The notes under the pieces: model-generated
Told to the model about the DNA's origin: nothing
Databases searched by the model: none
The model's input: the letters and a program-made list of their open reading frames with translations, nothing else
Source of the DNA: Symsagittifera roscoffensis
Lineage: Eukaryota > Xenacoelomorpha > Acoela > Convolutidae
Direction: 5' to 3'
DNA length: 64,000 nucleotides
NCBI RefSeq assembly: GCF_963678635.1
Contig: NC_087062.1
Location: forward strand, 15,551,789-15,615,788
Program-made: the position numbers and the translations under genes
Part shown: in pieces, positions 40,801 to 49,793 of the stretch
Numbering within the stretch: the first letter of the stretch is position 1
How the letters are laid out: each line of letters starts with the position of its first letter

Positions 40801-43295
40801 TCTGTCAATCAAAACTCTTCATGAATTTCTGTCAATCAAAACTCTTCATGAATTTCTGTGAATCAAAACTCTTCATGAATTTCTGTCAATCAAAACTCTT
40901 CATCATAGATAATTAGAGTAAATGTCCCTAGAATAAAGTGACGCTGTCGCAGTGCTGAAACATTGCGGTACTACCACTGGGTCTTGCCCACAGAGCCGCA
41001 TTCCCGGATAGCCGAAAAAAACTGAAAGACTTCGGCACTTCTCCTTTTCCCCACATGAAAAACTTGTTCACATTGTCTGGTTCTTTATGAAAATTGAAAT
41101 ACGGACTAATTAGGCTGTAACAAACATATTTTATCTTTATAATGAGCCTTGTCAAACCACTCATTACACCTTAAAATTGTTGCTCGCGTGAGCTGAGGGG
41201 AGGAAAATGGAGAAAAAAGACAAATTTGCCACAAAATTTGGACTTTTTTTATTGTTCTGCCTTTCGGACTACGTTAACGCATCCTGCTTTTCCCACAAAA
41301 GCAGTTGGAGAGTGGGATGCTAACCTGGTTCTAAATGGGAATTTTCGGCCAATCAGCATAAAAAAATTTGCATGCAGCGCTAAAATTTGAAAATTTGACC
41401 ACTTTTATTCAAACGATTACGCTACCTGGTTATTTTCTGGAACTTAGCTAACAAAAAATCTAATAGACTCAAAGCATTTATTACTCATCGGTAATTACAT
41501 ATCGTTTGCAGAATCTTGCAAAGTGGCAGACTTCAAGGCCACTTAGTACCGATCTAAAACGTCGATAACATAACAGAGAAACTAATACGCACTCTGACTC
41601 AGCCATGCTGAACTAGAAAAAGGTGTAAGCGATACGGTTCTACTTGACATTACTCGAAAAATGTTTACTCAAAAACTAGAAAGTTAAAAGGATAAGGTAA
41701 ATTCGTTAGTAAATAATAGATCGATTGTAGAAGTAAGTTGAATCAGATACGCTGTATCAATTTATCAATTAAACACTGAGGGAAAACAGTTTTAAATACA
41801 TAAGAATCGTATTGCTTACACCTTTTTCTTGTTCATTATGTCAGAGTGCGTATTAGGTTCTCTGTTGTGTTATCGATGTTTTAGATTGGTACTAAGTGGC
41901 CTTGAAGTCTGTCACTTTGCAAGATACTGCAAAAGATATGTAATTACCAATACATATACGAGGTATCAAAGGTCGCCTCATGACACCGGCAAACAACAAT
42001 TTTTGATGATTAGGGAACAAAATTTTTTGAGTAGCTTAACAAATATGAGCAAAAATAAATAAGTGTATTGGGATGAACTCAGGGAGCAGGCGCCAAAAAA
42101 TGTGTTCAAAACCTCAATTTTTTGCCAACATTTTTTTTTGAATACGTGCCTCCGTCGAAAAGTTTCGTCAAAAGTAAGACCTTTAAAGCGTTTTGGGATA
42201 GCTTAAATTTAACCAATCCCAAAAAAGCTTGATTTTTTCAAATTTTTACGGCATTTTTTTACCCCATCATAAAATTTTTCTATTCTGAGGGTCTGTAAAT
42301 TACTTGGGATGGGGGTTTTTTAATGAGAAAAGGCTGTTTATAATATTTTAATATTTTAAGTGATTAATTTTTGGTGTAAGTCGGATCAATTTTTTTGTAT
42401 TTGGAACAAAAAAGAATTCGGCTATCCGAGAACAAAAAAGTTTTCGGCTATCCGGGAACAAATTTATTTTCGGCTATCCGGGAACGATTTTATTTTTCGG
42501 CTATCCGGGTATTCGACTTCGTGACATGCCACGCTACCACTCTGTAACATTACAGCAACAGTGTTAACTTTCACTGCAAGATCTATCCGGGCAATTTCAG
42601 ATATTATGGTATGTAAAATGCACTTCAGGGGCACACTGAGACGACGGTGGATTTGATGGAGAAAAGGCGAGATAGATCGAGGAGCACAAGGAGGCTCAAA
42701 ATGGGTTCCCCTATGGGACAGCCAGCACAGGTATACATGGCATTTACATCAGGGTGGGGGGGGGGGGGGGGTTTCTCAGTGTCTTAATATTAGCGACAAC
42801 AAAAATTATGAACCAAAAGTCTAATAAAAACTCGAAAAGGTAAAATGATCAAAATTATTTAATTATAAATACAAATAGAAAACTACTCAAAATTGATTTA
42901 AGAAAATTTTAATTGATTATTCAACTATCAAAATCAAACTCTAAAATGTGAATTCATCAAGGTAAGTAAAAACGTTTAAAATTCAACTACAAGCTCTCTC
43001 ATAGCTCAAATTTTATCACATGCAAAAAAAGTTGTGTTAATAAAGTATTCCAACAGAAGCATTGAACGAACAAATAATTGTTGGTCATTTGTTAGAAGGT
43101 GAGTCATTTGATAGGAAATTCTTTTTTTTTTTACAGAATGAAAGATCCATTTCTTCTCAGTACGATAAAGTAAGTAAACTTAATTTTTTCATGCTCCAGT
43201 AATCTAGTAATCTTGAACTTGATAATCTCAACTCTTATTTGATTCCTTTTTAGAATACTCACAAATTATCGACTCCATTCGCTGTTGAAGACTGA
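22751..43295 (+). CDS. Large split gene: repeated basic motif exons, then charged coiled-coil C-terminus; family not recognised
   Basis: Exons: 22751-22870, 23029-23274, 23505-23513 (optional), 24128-24280, 24683-24889, 26864-27001, 29139-29261, 30549-30710, 31041-31139, 31225-31244, 31327-31378, 32832-32995, 39150-39368, 39877-39993, 40199-40225, 42629-42730, 43137-43169, 43254-43295. Phases agree at every junction, giving at least 676 codons and a stop. Most exons up to 31139 are phase 1-1 and carry a motif of about 18 residues: basic, [TRF][LF][ST]-x-[ND]-x-x-E-[LM]-x-x-[IFA]-[QE]; examples are RRSTLSNDPRELRQFQSR, RRHFSNNPVEMRQIEQH and KRNTLTHNFNELRNAQKK. The exon at 32832 has GGSGGGAPIRDKESG, like a Gly-Ala-Pro motif I recall from centrosomal/ciliary CSPP1-type proteins. 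The rest is Lys/Glu/Arg/Ser-rich and partly coiled coil. The start codon lies upstream. No enzyme domain or membrane segment is visible. A cytoskeletal or scaffold role is only inferred. Confidence 0.8.
23029..23274 (+). CDS. Exon of plus-strand gene with two motif copies
   Basis: Acceptor CCAATTTAG, donor AAAA|GTTAGT, phase 1-1, 246 nt. It carries RRSTLSNDPRELRQFQSR and KTRFLSKDMKELNEIEKY, the two best examples of the motif, about 35 residues apart. Confidence 0.85.
23505..23513 (+). CDS. Possible 9-nt microexon
   Basis: GCAACATGG lies between CTCTTTCAG and GTAGGT. Its phase is 1-1, so it can be included or skipped without frame change. Confidence 0.35.
24128..24280 (+). CDS. Motif exon of plus-strand gene
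   Basis: Acceptor TATTCAG, donor GGCG|GTAAAG, phase 1-1. It encodes PRPKTSTLTNDIGERKNREV followed by an Arg/Ser-rich tail. Confidence 0.8.
24683..24889 (+). CDS. Motif exon of plus-strand gene
   Basis: Acceptor TGTGCCAG, donor AACA|GTGAGT, phase 1-1. A Gly/Asn/Ser-rich region precedes RRHFSNNPVEMRQIEQH. Confidence 0.85.
24890..26863 (+). other. Intron with a degenerate 101-bp duplication and a MITE-A fragment
   Basis: CCCTGGGCATCAATA recurs at 25566 and 25667 within two related blocks. A MITE-A relative lies at about 26428-26757. The rest is unremarkable AT-rich sequence. Confidence 0.5.
26428..26757 (+). mobile_element. MITE-A relative, diverged
   Basis: Shares the order TTCGACCCCCT, AAAGGGTC, GGCGCTAATATAAACTAAT, TTTGCCTGCGG and CAGATCCGCG with 17102-17450. 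Ends are eroded. Confidence 0.5.
26864..27001 (+). CDS. Motif exon of plus-strand gene
   Basis: Acceptor CGCTTGTAG, donor AAAG|GTATGC, phase 1-1. It encodes KRNTLTHNFNELRNAQKK at its end. Confidence 0.85.
27002..29138 (+). other. Intron with a MITE-B copy and a MITE-A fragment
   Basis: MITE-B lies at 28164-28476. A reversed MITE-A piece is near 28770-28875. The 27.0-27.9 kb part has repeated TTTCGCCCC and CCAATCAGAAT words but no clear element. No exon was found. Confidence 0.45.
28164..28476 (+). mobile_element. MITE-B copy, internally shortened
   Basis: Begins TGTTCCGATTGC and ends TTCGGAACA, an imperfect terminal inverted repeat; 313 bp against 453 bp for the copy at 50186. Confidence 0.6.
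29139..29261 (+). CDS. Exon of plus-strand gene, with possible alternative stop
   Basis: Acceptor TTAATTTCAG, entry phase 1. It encodes GFSRDKPKATALRTAM, a loose motif relative. The donor GCAG|GTCGGG keeps phase 1 but is weak; read-through meets a TGA after eight codons (…RVRSRF), so this could end a short isoform. Confidence 0.65.
29262..30548 (+). other. Intron occupied by MITE-A-like DNA, partly duplicated in tandem
   Basis: A MITE-A relative starts near 29374 (GAGGGGAGGGGCGG). Its distal part is duplicated: 29788-30155 is repeated at 30156-30527 almost exactly, and the second copy ends only 21 bp before the next exon. Confidence 0.7.
29788..30527 (+). repeat. Tandem duplication, about 370 bp twice
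   Basis: TTTTGGTCAG occurs at 29791 and 30158, and GTAACAAGTAGACAT ends both copies (30155, 30527). The main difference is the length of a poly-C run. Confidence 0.85.
30549..30710 (+). CDS. Motif exon of plus-strand gene
   Basis: Acceptor AAAATTGCAG, donor TCAG|GTTTGC, phase 1-1. It encodes KRKVTLSKNPGEMQKIQTKY. Confidence 0.85.
31041..31139 (+). CDS. Motif exon of plus-strand gene
   Basis: Acceptor AAAATTTTAG, donor TCAG|GTGTGA, phase 1-1. It encodes RPLGFSNENDLRRTQRK. Confidence 0.75.
31225..31244 (+). CDS. 20-nt microexon of plus-strand gene
   Basis: Acceptor CTTTTAG, strong donor TCG|GTAAGT. It takes the frame from phase 1 to phase 0 (GESDSLS). Confidence 0.6.
31327..31378 (+). CDS. 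52-nt exon of plus-strand gene
   Basis: Acceptor TTTTAGCAG (two usable AGs three bases apart), donor AAAG|GTTCGT, phase 0 to 1. Encodes IFGLPQRQTPAINGNHK. Confidence 0.6.
31379..32831 (+). other. Intron with GATTATAATC-type tract
   Basis: Variants of the 10-bp palindrome occur at about 31535-31690 and 32180-32700. No other element was identified. Confidence 0.5.
32832..32995 (+). CDS. Exon of plus-strand gene with Gly-Ala-Pro motif
   Basis: Acceptor CAATACAG, donor CTTT|GTAAGT, phase 1 to 0. It encodes GGSGGGAPIRDKESG and then GVGGRFQKDYF. Confidence 0.75.
33731..33999 (+). mobile_element. tRNA-derived SINE in array unit 1
   Basis: TGGTGAAGTGG matches a pol III A box and GTTCGAGGC a B box about 40 bases later. 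A spacer and the conserved block GGGGCACAACAGCGGTTCGC to CCCCCGTGGATAAA follow. The A-box part is duplicated (33731 and 33753). Confidence 0.75.
35126..35394 (+). mobile_element. tRNA-derived SINE in array unit 2
   Basis: Same structure as the SINE in unit 1, including the duplicated A-box segment; copied with the array unit. Confidence 0.75.
36522..36790 (+). mobile_element. tRNA-derived SINE in array unit 3
   Basis: Same structure as units 1 and 2, with a few substitutions in and after the head. Confidence 0.75.
37370..37846 (-). mobile_element. MITE-B copy at the end of the tandem array
   Basis: Starts TGTTCCAACTTTTTTCG and ends GCAGTCGGAA; contains the GGGACAATTAACGCG core in reverse. 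The array unit begins inside this element's sequence. Confidence 0.6.
37847..39149 (+). other. Rest of the intron before the coiled-coil exons; nothing identified
   Basis: T-rich DNA with short open frames that lack splice or similarity support. Confidence 0.4.
39150..39368 (+). CDS. Coiled-coil exon of plus-strand gene
   Basis: Acceptor TATTTAACAG, donor GTG|GTAAGC, phase 0-0, 73 codons. It has LKQKVQKQQQDREDMKKMI followed by a Ser/Arg/Glu-rich stretch; likely helical. Confidence 0.85.
39877..39993 (+). CDS. Exon of plus-strand gene
   Basis: Acceptor CATATTTTAG, donor CAA|GTAAGA, phase 0-0. Encodes KMDIRYPSDTSAKDYHENLR and a helical continuation. Confidence 0.85.
40199..40225 (+). CDS. 27-nt microexon of plus-strand gene
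   Basis: Acceptor CCTATTTAG, donor AAC|GTAAGT, phase 0-0; TDQIPVSAN. Confidence 0.65.
40767..40903 (+). repeat. 27-bp minisatellite, about 5 copies
   Basis: Unit with core GAATTTCTGTCAATCAAAAC at 40801, 40828, 40855, 40882 (27-bp period) plus a diverged first copy. It is intronic. Confidence 0.85.
41488..41953. repeat. Long inverted repeat: arms 41488-41642 and 41801-41953
   Basis: The arms are about 155 bp, near 88-90% complementary by eye, separated by 158 bp. Shared words include GACTTCAAGGCCACTTAGTA, AATACGCACTCTGAC and AAAAAGGTGTAAGC. It is intronic, so the transcript would fold into a long hairpin. Confidence 0.8.
42416..42510 (+). repeat. CGGCTATCCGGGAAC tandem repeat, four copies
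   Basis: TTCGGCTATCCGGGAACA recurs four times with spacing of 28-31 bp. A reverse-oriented copy (CCCGGATAGCCGAA) lies at about 41003. Confidence 0.75.
42629..42730 (+). CDS. Exon of plus-strand gene, Arg/Ser-rich
   Basis: Acceptor TGCACTTCAG, donor CAG|GTATAC, phase 0-0. Encodes VDLMEKRRDRSRSTRRLKM. Confidence 0.85.
43137..43169 (+). CDS. 33-nt microexon of plus-strand gene
   Basis: Acceptor TTTTTTACAG, donor AAA|GTAAGT, phase 0-0; NERSISSQYDK. Confidence 0.75.
43254..43295 (+). CDS. Terminal exon of plus-strand gene
   Basis: Acceptor TTCCTTTTTAG, phase 0. Encodes NTHKLSTPFAVED and then TGA (43293-43295). Confidence 0.8.
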   Translation, partial: NTHKLSTPFAVED

Positions 43296-43761
43296 AACCA
43301 AAACAAACTTATCATCACGCACAAATCATCTTGAAAACTGTCATTTTCTATGTATAAATCATGGTTTAAGATCAAATAACATTCTTCCTGAAAAACTTTC
43401 AAGCTTACAAAATACTTTTACTACAAGAAGTGTGCTGAGAATAGTCAATGTTTCAAAACTGTGCAAGAAATGGTAAAATGCAAAATCGTTATGGCAACAT
43501 CGAAGTTTCACGCTTGATACTACAAAACGCCTTTAAAAACTTACTTTCACAATATGACTTCCACAATATGGTCACCTTATAGCGTCTCGATTTGACCATC
43601 CTACAAAAAGTTCCCCTATCTTAGAACTTCTGTCAAGATTTGTAGCAAATTTCCGCTATCTTACAGTTTTTTATAACAAAAAGTTCTAAGACAGTAACTT
43701 TTCCCAATATTCAAAAAACCGCCGTAGATATTTTGAATGTGTTTTTATTTTGCGATAACAA

Positions 43762-43767
43762 ATAAAA
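43762..43767 (+). terminator. Possible polyadenylation signal AATAAA
   Basis: AATAAA in ACAAATAAAAATC, about 470 bases after the stop of the plus-strand gene. No closer canonical signal was seen. Confidence 0.35.
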
Positions 43768-43876
43768 ATCAATTTTGGAAAACGTTCGTTTTTTTTTTAA
43801 TTTCATTCATCTAGAAATTTTTTAGATAGTGGCTATATTGTATGCATTTTGAATAGCAAATTCCGAACCAAGAAAA

Positions 43877-44107
43877 TTGATTTTTTTTTCATCTTATCTC
43901 TTAAACAGGGGCACAACAGCGGTTCGCCGTGATGAGCTGTGATGAGCTGTACAGCTCTTGTGTTGGTCCTTTCCCTCGTGGATAAAAAATGGTCTTTATT
44001 ATACGTAATTAACGGTTGGAAAATATTTTGGAGACAATAAAAATTCAACTTTGACGAATCATGTCATATAGCTGCAGGCGTGTTGTATGTGCGGTTCAGG
44101 TATAAAT
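43877..44107 (+). mobile_element. SINE 3' part within a duplicated 230-bp segment, copy 1
   Basis: Contains the conserved SINE block (GGGGCACAACAGCGGTTCGC) without the tRNA head, with an extra GATGAGCTGT repeat. The whole segment recurs at 44697-44928. Confidence 0.75.
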
Positions 44108-44175
44108 TAACAAATTATCTAGTCATCAAAACAATCAAACTTAATAAAAATAGTTGAACTTTCAGTAAACTCGTT

Positions 44176-44245
44176 GGAATCTCAAGTAGGTAGAAAATTT
44201 TATATATGACGTCGTATATAAAATTTTGTACCTATGTGAGATTCC
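44176..44245. repeat. 70-bp palindrome without spacer
   Basis: The 35-base halves 44176-44210 and 44211-44245 are reverse complements at 31 of 35 positions, centred on GAC|GTC. Both arms contain AAAATTTTATATA and AATCTCA. Confidence 0.85.
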
Positions 44246-44696
44246 ATACCACCGTTGGCTCCTCGCTATCGCATAATTTCACGAAGTCAATTTGTGACTA
44301 TGACGTTGATCATACAGTTTGCGGAAAAACACAAGAAATATCAATTTTGCCAAAAATTGCTAGTCGTAGGTCCCTGTAACCAAATTTTTCAATTCCTGAG
44401 CTTTTCCACTTTACATGTACTGTCTATACTAACTGTGACAGGTGCCCAGGGTCTCCGTAACACCTGTGGAGGCTTTTGGACAAAATAAATTGGTCAGCTA
44501 AAAACGGATGTTGTAAATAAACTAGTAAGAAAATTTTCTTTTCTGAGTGACAGAATCTCAAAGAATGTCGGAGGGATTCATTTCCCTTTAGAGACCTTAA
44601 CTGCAGAGCAACAAACCCAAAGTACTAAGACAAATTTTGAAAAAAAAAGACAATGCAAAATTGTCTTTAATTATAACCCCATATTATTGATTTTTT

Positions 44697-44928
44697 TTTC
44701 ATCTTATCTCTTAAACAGGGGCACAACAGCGGTTCGCCGTGATGAGCTGTACAGCTCTTGTGTTGGTACTTTCCCCCGTGGATAAAAAAATGGTCTTAAT
44801 TATACGTAATTAACGGTTGGAAAATATTTTGAAGACAATAAAAATTCAACTTTGACGAATCATGTCATATAGCTGCAGGCGTGTTGTATGTGGGGTTCAG
44901 GTATAAATGTGGGGTATACATAGGGTCG
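44697..44928 (+). mobile_element. SINE 3' part within a duplicated 230-bp segment, copy 2
   Basis: Same segment as 43877-44107, starting TTGATTTTTTTTTCATC and ending before GTATAAAT. The duplication spans SINE and non-SINE DNA, so it is a segmental copy, not two insertions. Confidence 0.75.
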
Positions 44929-44944
44929 AGGGATTTTCAAAAAC

Positions 44945-45252
44945 TTCGAAATTTTGTCGACTTTTTGTTTAGTCGACCAAATTAATTTTCCGAGCCCTCC
45001 ATAAGAACTAAAAAGTACCTGTTTGGCCAAAGTTTCTGCGGCGCAGGCAGAAAAAAAAACAGGCCTTTTTTGGAAAAATTTTACCGAAAAATTGCCTTTA
45101 TTCGGCGCGCGTCAGTGGCTTAGAAAAATTATAGGTGCGCAACCAAAAATGATTATCTTAAAATAGTTGAAAGGGGGCCACGTTGGGTCGGCAGGGGGTC
45201 GAATTCTTGAAGAGAAGTGTGCCCCCTACCCCCACCCTAAATCCGCCCCCTG
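44945..45252 (-). mobile_element. MITE-A relative, reverse orientation
   Basis: Contains the reverse of family blocks: GCGCAGGCAG, GGCGCGCGTC, GGGGGCCACGTTGGGTCGGC and terminal AATCCGCCCCCTGG. Confidence 0.55.
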
Positions 45253-46105
45253 GTTACGTTTTTTAAACTTGTTATTTTCAGTTTTGAGAATAGATTGATA
45301 AGATTAAGGACGACAAAAGCTCAAATCATAAGTAACTTGATCATGACCGACTACAGTTGTGAAAAAAGTCGAAAAAAAATACTTAAAAAGTCGAAAAAAT
45401 TTTTCAAAAAATTATAATTTTTGCAGTTTTTTTTTCGAAATAAACAACCTTCGAAATGAAAATTTTTTTGTCCTTTCCTTTTGAAATTTGAAAATGGGTG
45501 CCTACAAACGACGCAAAACTAGGTCGAAAAAAAACAATAAAACTCAAACCGAAGCGATAGAGGCAGTGTAAAGTTTTTTAGCAACAACTTAATAAAAAAG
45601 GAAAAAAACCGTGTCTGTGAGCTTACAAACTACAGAAATAAATTTTAAAAAAATGTAACTACAATAAAAAAGCTGCTTACAGCACCCGAAATTAATCTTG
45701 GCAACTAACTCTTATTGAAACCTAGGACATTTGCCATCCCAGATATTGTCGTTACTTCTAAAATATGTAGGCGGGAAAGCTAGGAATTTGGACCTTATTA
45801 TAATTAGGCTATCAAGTGATTCAAGTGAGATTCCTGACTAGGTTATTCGCCTGAAAAAAGTCTAGATTCCATTTTGTTAATAATAGCTAAAACTGTAAGC
45901 GTCTAAATAGTTTACAGACTTTTTTCGAATTTTTCTGAAATGTCTAGTGCCAAGGAAGCAATAAATGGGCACGTGAATTTTAAGTCATTTGATCTGAAAC
46001 ACATCAGACCTATTTTTCTCGACACAGATTGTTTTGGATTCTGTTTTAAGTTGAAGAATTTTTTCAATTTTTGTTTTACTTAGCAAACTGTCCAGAAATT
46101 TTTCT
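45253..46105. other. AT-rich intergenic DNA, nothing identified
   Basis: No frame, repeat or hairpin of note was seen. Confidence 0.4.
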
Positions 46106-46113
46106 GTGCACAT

Positions 46114-46810
46114 CCCGGGCCGGACAAACGATGTGCCCCGAAATGGTCAAACGATGTCCGTTTTCGACTTTTCCAGTCGAACGATGTCCGATTTCGACTT
46201 TTTGAGTCGAACGATGTCCGTTTTCGACTTGGTTCGACTTTACCGGGCATTGCTTGACTTTGTTCGACTATACCGGACATTGTTCGACTTTACCGGACGA
46301 TGTTCGACTTTTTTTGACTTTATCGGGAAGAAGCGAAGGGTCCTGAACTACAAACAAACTCGGAAATCATTTGACTGTTTTTGTCGAATCATCTGTCAAA
46401 AAGCTCGTCCTGGGCAGCCGCAAAATATAATAGAAAAAGCCACAAAATTGAGCATCGTAGATTCGTGTAGCCCGGGTTGTTGAGTTGTTGGGCTTACGTT
46501 CCAATCAAATAGACCGAAAATGGCTATGTTTCGACCGGTTCGATCCAATTTGGCTATGTTTTGACCGACTTGAATAAAGAAAAAGTGGCTTCGACTGTGT
46601 TCGTTGTAAGCTAGTTATGTTGTGACCGACTCGAATCAAACTGGTTTCTTTGACGCAACCAGTTAGATTTGAACGAACTCAGCCGAATGAAAATTTGATC
46701 AAGCGCAACCTATTATATTTTGAACGACTCGAAGAAAATAGCGGTGTTTCGAACGTCTCAACCGAGAGAAATTATTCTCAACTGTGTTCGACGCAACTGA
46801 CAATAAAAAA
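46114..46810. repeat. TTCGAC-rich degenerate repeats upstream of the minisatellite
   Basis: Words GTCGAACGATGTCCG, TTCGACTTTACCGG and related recur irregularly, a diverged relation of the tandem array at 47.1 kb. Confidence 0.6.
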
Positions 46811-47136
46811 ATTCCTAAAATTCCTAGGTTTATAGCTTTCAGTTTTTGTGGCAACGAAATTGTTGTTACCCTAAAAAGATTGCTTATAAATTACGTTGGG
46901 ACCATGTGCAGGCCTTCTCGAAGCGGTCCTGTATATGATCAGCAAATATGTTGATCTAGCTAACTGCACATTAAAACTACATATGTACTGGATGATTTTG
47001 CAATTTGCATCTGTATAACGCTTATGCAAGCAAAAAACCTGACTACAGTTCTATTACTTAAGCTTTGCGCGACCCATGTTGCGACTTTGCGCGACCCAAT
47101 TTTATGTTGCGACTCTGTACCATCCAAGTTGCGACT

Positions 47137-47857
47137 AATGATTCGACCGCCTTCGACTCATGATTCGACCCTATTCGTCTCCATCGACCCTGTTCGACTC
47201 ATGATTCGACCCTGTTCGACTCATGATTCGACCCTGCTCGACCCATTATTCGACCCTGTTCGACTCATGATTCGACCCTGTTCGACTCATGATTCGACCC
47301 TGTTCGACTCATGATTCGATCCTGTTCGACTCATGATTCGACCCTGTTCGACTCTATTGACCCTGTTCGACTCATGATTCGACCCTGTTCGGTTCATGAT
47401 TCGACCCTGTTCGACTCATGAATTGACCCTGTTTGTCTCCATTGACCCTGTTCGACTCATGATTCGACCCTGTTCGACTCATGTTTCGACCCTGTTCGAC
47501 TCATGATTCGAACCTATTCGACTCATGATTCGACCCTGTTCGACTCATGATTCGACCCTGTTCGTCTCATCATTCGACCCGGTTCGGCTCATGATTCGAC
47601 CCTGTTTGACTCATGATTCGACCCTGTTCGACTCATGATTCGACCTTGTTCGACTCATGATTCGACCCTGTTCTTCTCTATTGACCCTGTTTGACTCATA
47701 ATTTGACCCTGTTCGAATCATGATTTGACCCTGTTCGACTCATGATTCGACCCTGTTCGACTCATGATTCGACCCTGTTCGACTCATGATACGACCCTGC
47801 TCGACTCATGATTCGACCCATGATTCGACCGTGTTCGACTCATGATTCGACCCTGTT
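47137..47857. repeat. 22-bp minisatellite, about 32 copies
   Basis: The unit has core TTCGACTCATGATTCGACCC plus TG, repeated with few changes. Some positions carry shortened units (CTATTGACCC). Open frames here are by-products of the repeat. Confidence 0.95.
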
Positions 47858-48180
47858 AATTGTAGTTCCTGCGAATCGCAGAGGAGCTATCAGTAGGCCT
47901 TAACAGTCCTGTCGAGGATAGTCCATTTGCATTATCTCCCCACATTCCAGACAGTGTTATTTTGCTGAACGAAGCTGTTTTTTGCAACTCAAGGCCGTTT
48001 TTTTGCGTCCAGAACTTTTACGTGGTACCACTATTGCAGCCAAATTTGGTCAGGTTGTGGTAGACCTGAAGCTGGAGTTCAAGTGAGAGCTTGTCCTCGC
48101 ACACTATCATTGCCATGGCATGGGATCAAATACACGATCTGACGATTTCAAAGTGAACGCCTTACCACTGTGCTGAGTGC
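47858..48180 (-). mobile_element. Second tRNA-derived SINE, inserted in the minisatellite
   Basis: Read on the minus strand it begins GGCACTCAGCACAGTGGTAA, where AGTGGTAAGGCG resembles an A box and TATTTGATCCC a diverged B box about 35 bases on. A unique body of about 250 bp follows. Minisatellite sequence resumes on both sides. Its body does not match the 33.7-kb SINE family. Confidence 0.65.
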
Positions 48181-49721
48181 CTCATGATTCGACTTTGTTC
48201 GACTGTAGTGTTCGTTCGACCGTCTTAATTTGCGACGAAAATCGGACTCCGTTCGACCGTGTCGGTCGAAACATGAGTCGAACACCTCAGTCCGTGATTG
48301 TCTTCAGAAAAAATCTGAAAACATATCTGGGCTCTATTTGAAAACGTTTGAGAAAAAAAATAGTAAAGAACCTTTCTTATGATCAGATTTTTACAGTGTC
48401 AATCAATCCAGCTTGCGACAAAAAAATCATAGTTCCCGCGCTGTTTTAAGTCCCAAATAAAGTCTGAACAGTCTCAAACGAAGTTTGAACATAATCGTGA
48501 AAATTTGAACATAATCCGAAAGAAAAGTGAATGTTCGGGCGAAAGTTATATACATGAACGGAGACCTGTGTAAATTTACACATGATGTTGTACTGTTACA
48601 GCTGGTAAACATCATGCCACCAAATTTTTGAACCTGATCGCGCGTATTCATATGCATGATCGCAGACCTGGGTATAGGTAAAATTATCTCAGAGCTCAGA
48701 CAACAGTCTGATAAAAATTGATAAATTAGTCTGCGTTATGAAACAAGAGGACCTATTTTGGAAGCCAATAAATTTTTTGAAAAAGTATATCTACTGAAAT
48801 TTACCAGCTTAAATATATTTGAGAACAGTTTATCAATGGGTATTTAAAACAAGTTTGTAGTCTCTTGGTTAAGGACGAAAACATAACTGAAATAAATATA
48901 AAGTGAAATCTGCGGGTGGAAGACTGAACATAATCCCTTCCGTTTGCCCATGCCAAATTTCGTTTGCCACTGTCTGGACGGATATTTTTGTTGGACGATT
49001 AGGGTGAATTTGGTTGGACGATGATGATGAGTGAGATTAGTCCTAACTTGATATTTGTTCGCTCTTTGCTTGGATTTTGAGTAAAAGGCAGTTCATTAAA
49101 TTAATTTTTTCTACAAAGATATGTATGAGTCTAAATAATTGCAATTGATTATTTTAGCAGAAGCATTACCTCAAATAGGAATCGTTTGACAAAATATTCA
49201 AAAACGTTGAATTTAACTGCCTTTTCTGTGACTCTGTAATATCGCGATAGTATACAAATGTAGGCAGTGTAACATATATCATTGACTATAAGAAGTCCTA
49301 AGATTTCAACGGCTCAACAACCAGACCCCTTTCCCTTTTCGGAAACCCCCCTTTCCTCCGTAATTCGGAACTACTATTCATAATGGTTTGAGCTGTTGAG
49401 AAGTAGTCTGTATTCGATTTTAAGCTTTAAAATAGCGAGTATAGACTAAAAAAAAAATACAAAAATAAGTTCCATCAATCTTTTTAAAATTTGCCCTGGT
49501 TAAGGGCAAATTGTTAGCACTATCGTTTGAATTCCACAAATCGATACGATTTTAAATTATTCTCTAGGGTCCAGTTCGTCAGTTGGATTAGCACTCAAAC
49601 TGTTGTTTTTTCAGCGTGTACAAAAATGAAAGCTGATGAAGTCGTCTGACATCCGTATTCTGACTGATTTAAGGTCAACTGTACCAGTATTCTACAGTAT
49701 TTGGAATAAGCAACTATAGAA
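48181..49721. other. Intergenic; minisatellite remnant to about 48300, then nothing identified
   Basis: TTCGAC-type words fade out by 48290. The rest is AT-rich with no supported gene. Confidence 0.45.
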
Positions 49722-49727
49722 TTTAAT
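49722..49727 (-). terminator. Possible polyadenylation signal ATTAAA for the ZC2HC1-like gene
   Basis: TTTAAT on the plus strand reads ATTAAA on the minus strand, about 70 bases after the gene's stop codon. Confidence 0.35.
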
Positions 49728-49793
49728 TTGGGCCTTGTTAATAACTAGTTTGGGTCTTGTTAATAAATTGTTAACAAGCTCCTTTAGTTTTCA

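Noticed and set aside
47024-47314. 96-codon frame with repeated HDSTLFDS
   Set aside because: Arises from the 22-bp minisatellite.
47137-47857. Regular repeats considered as a CRISPR array
   Set aside because: Units are contiguous without unique spacers, there are no cas genes, and the genome is eukaryotic.
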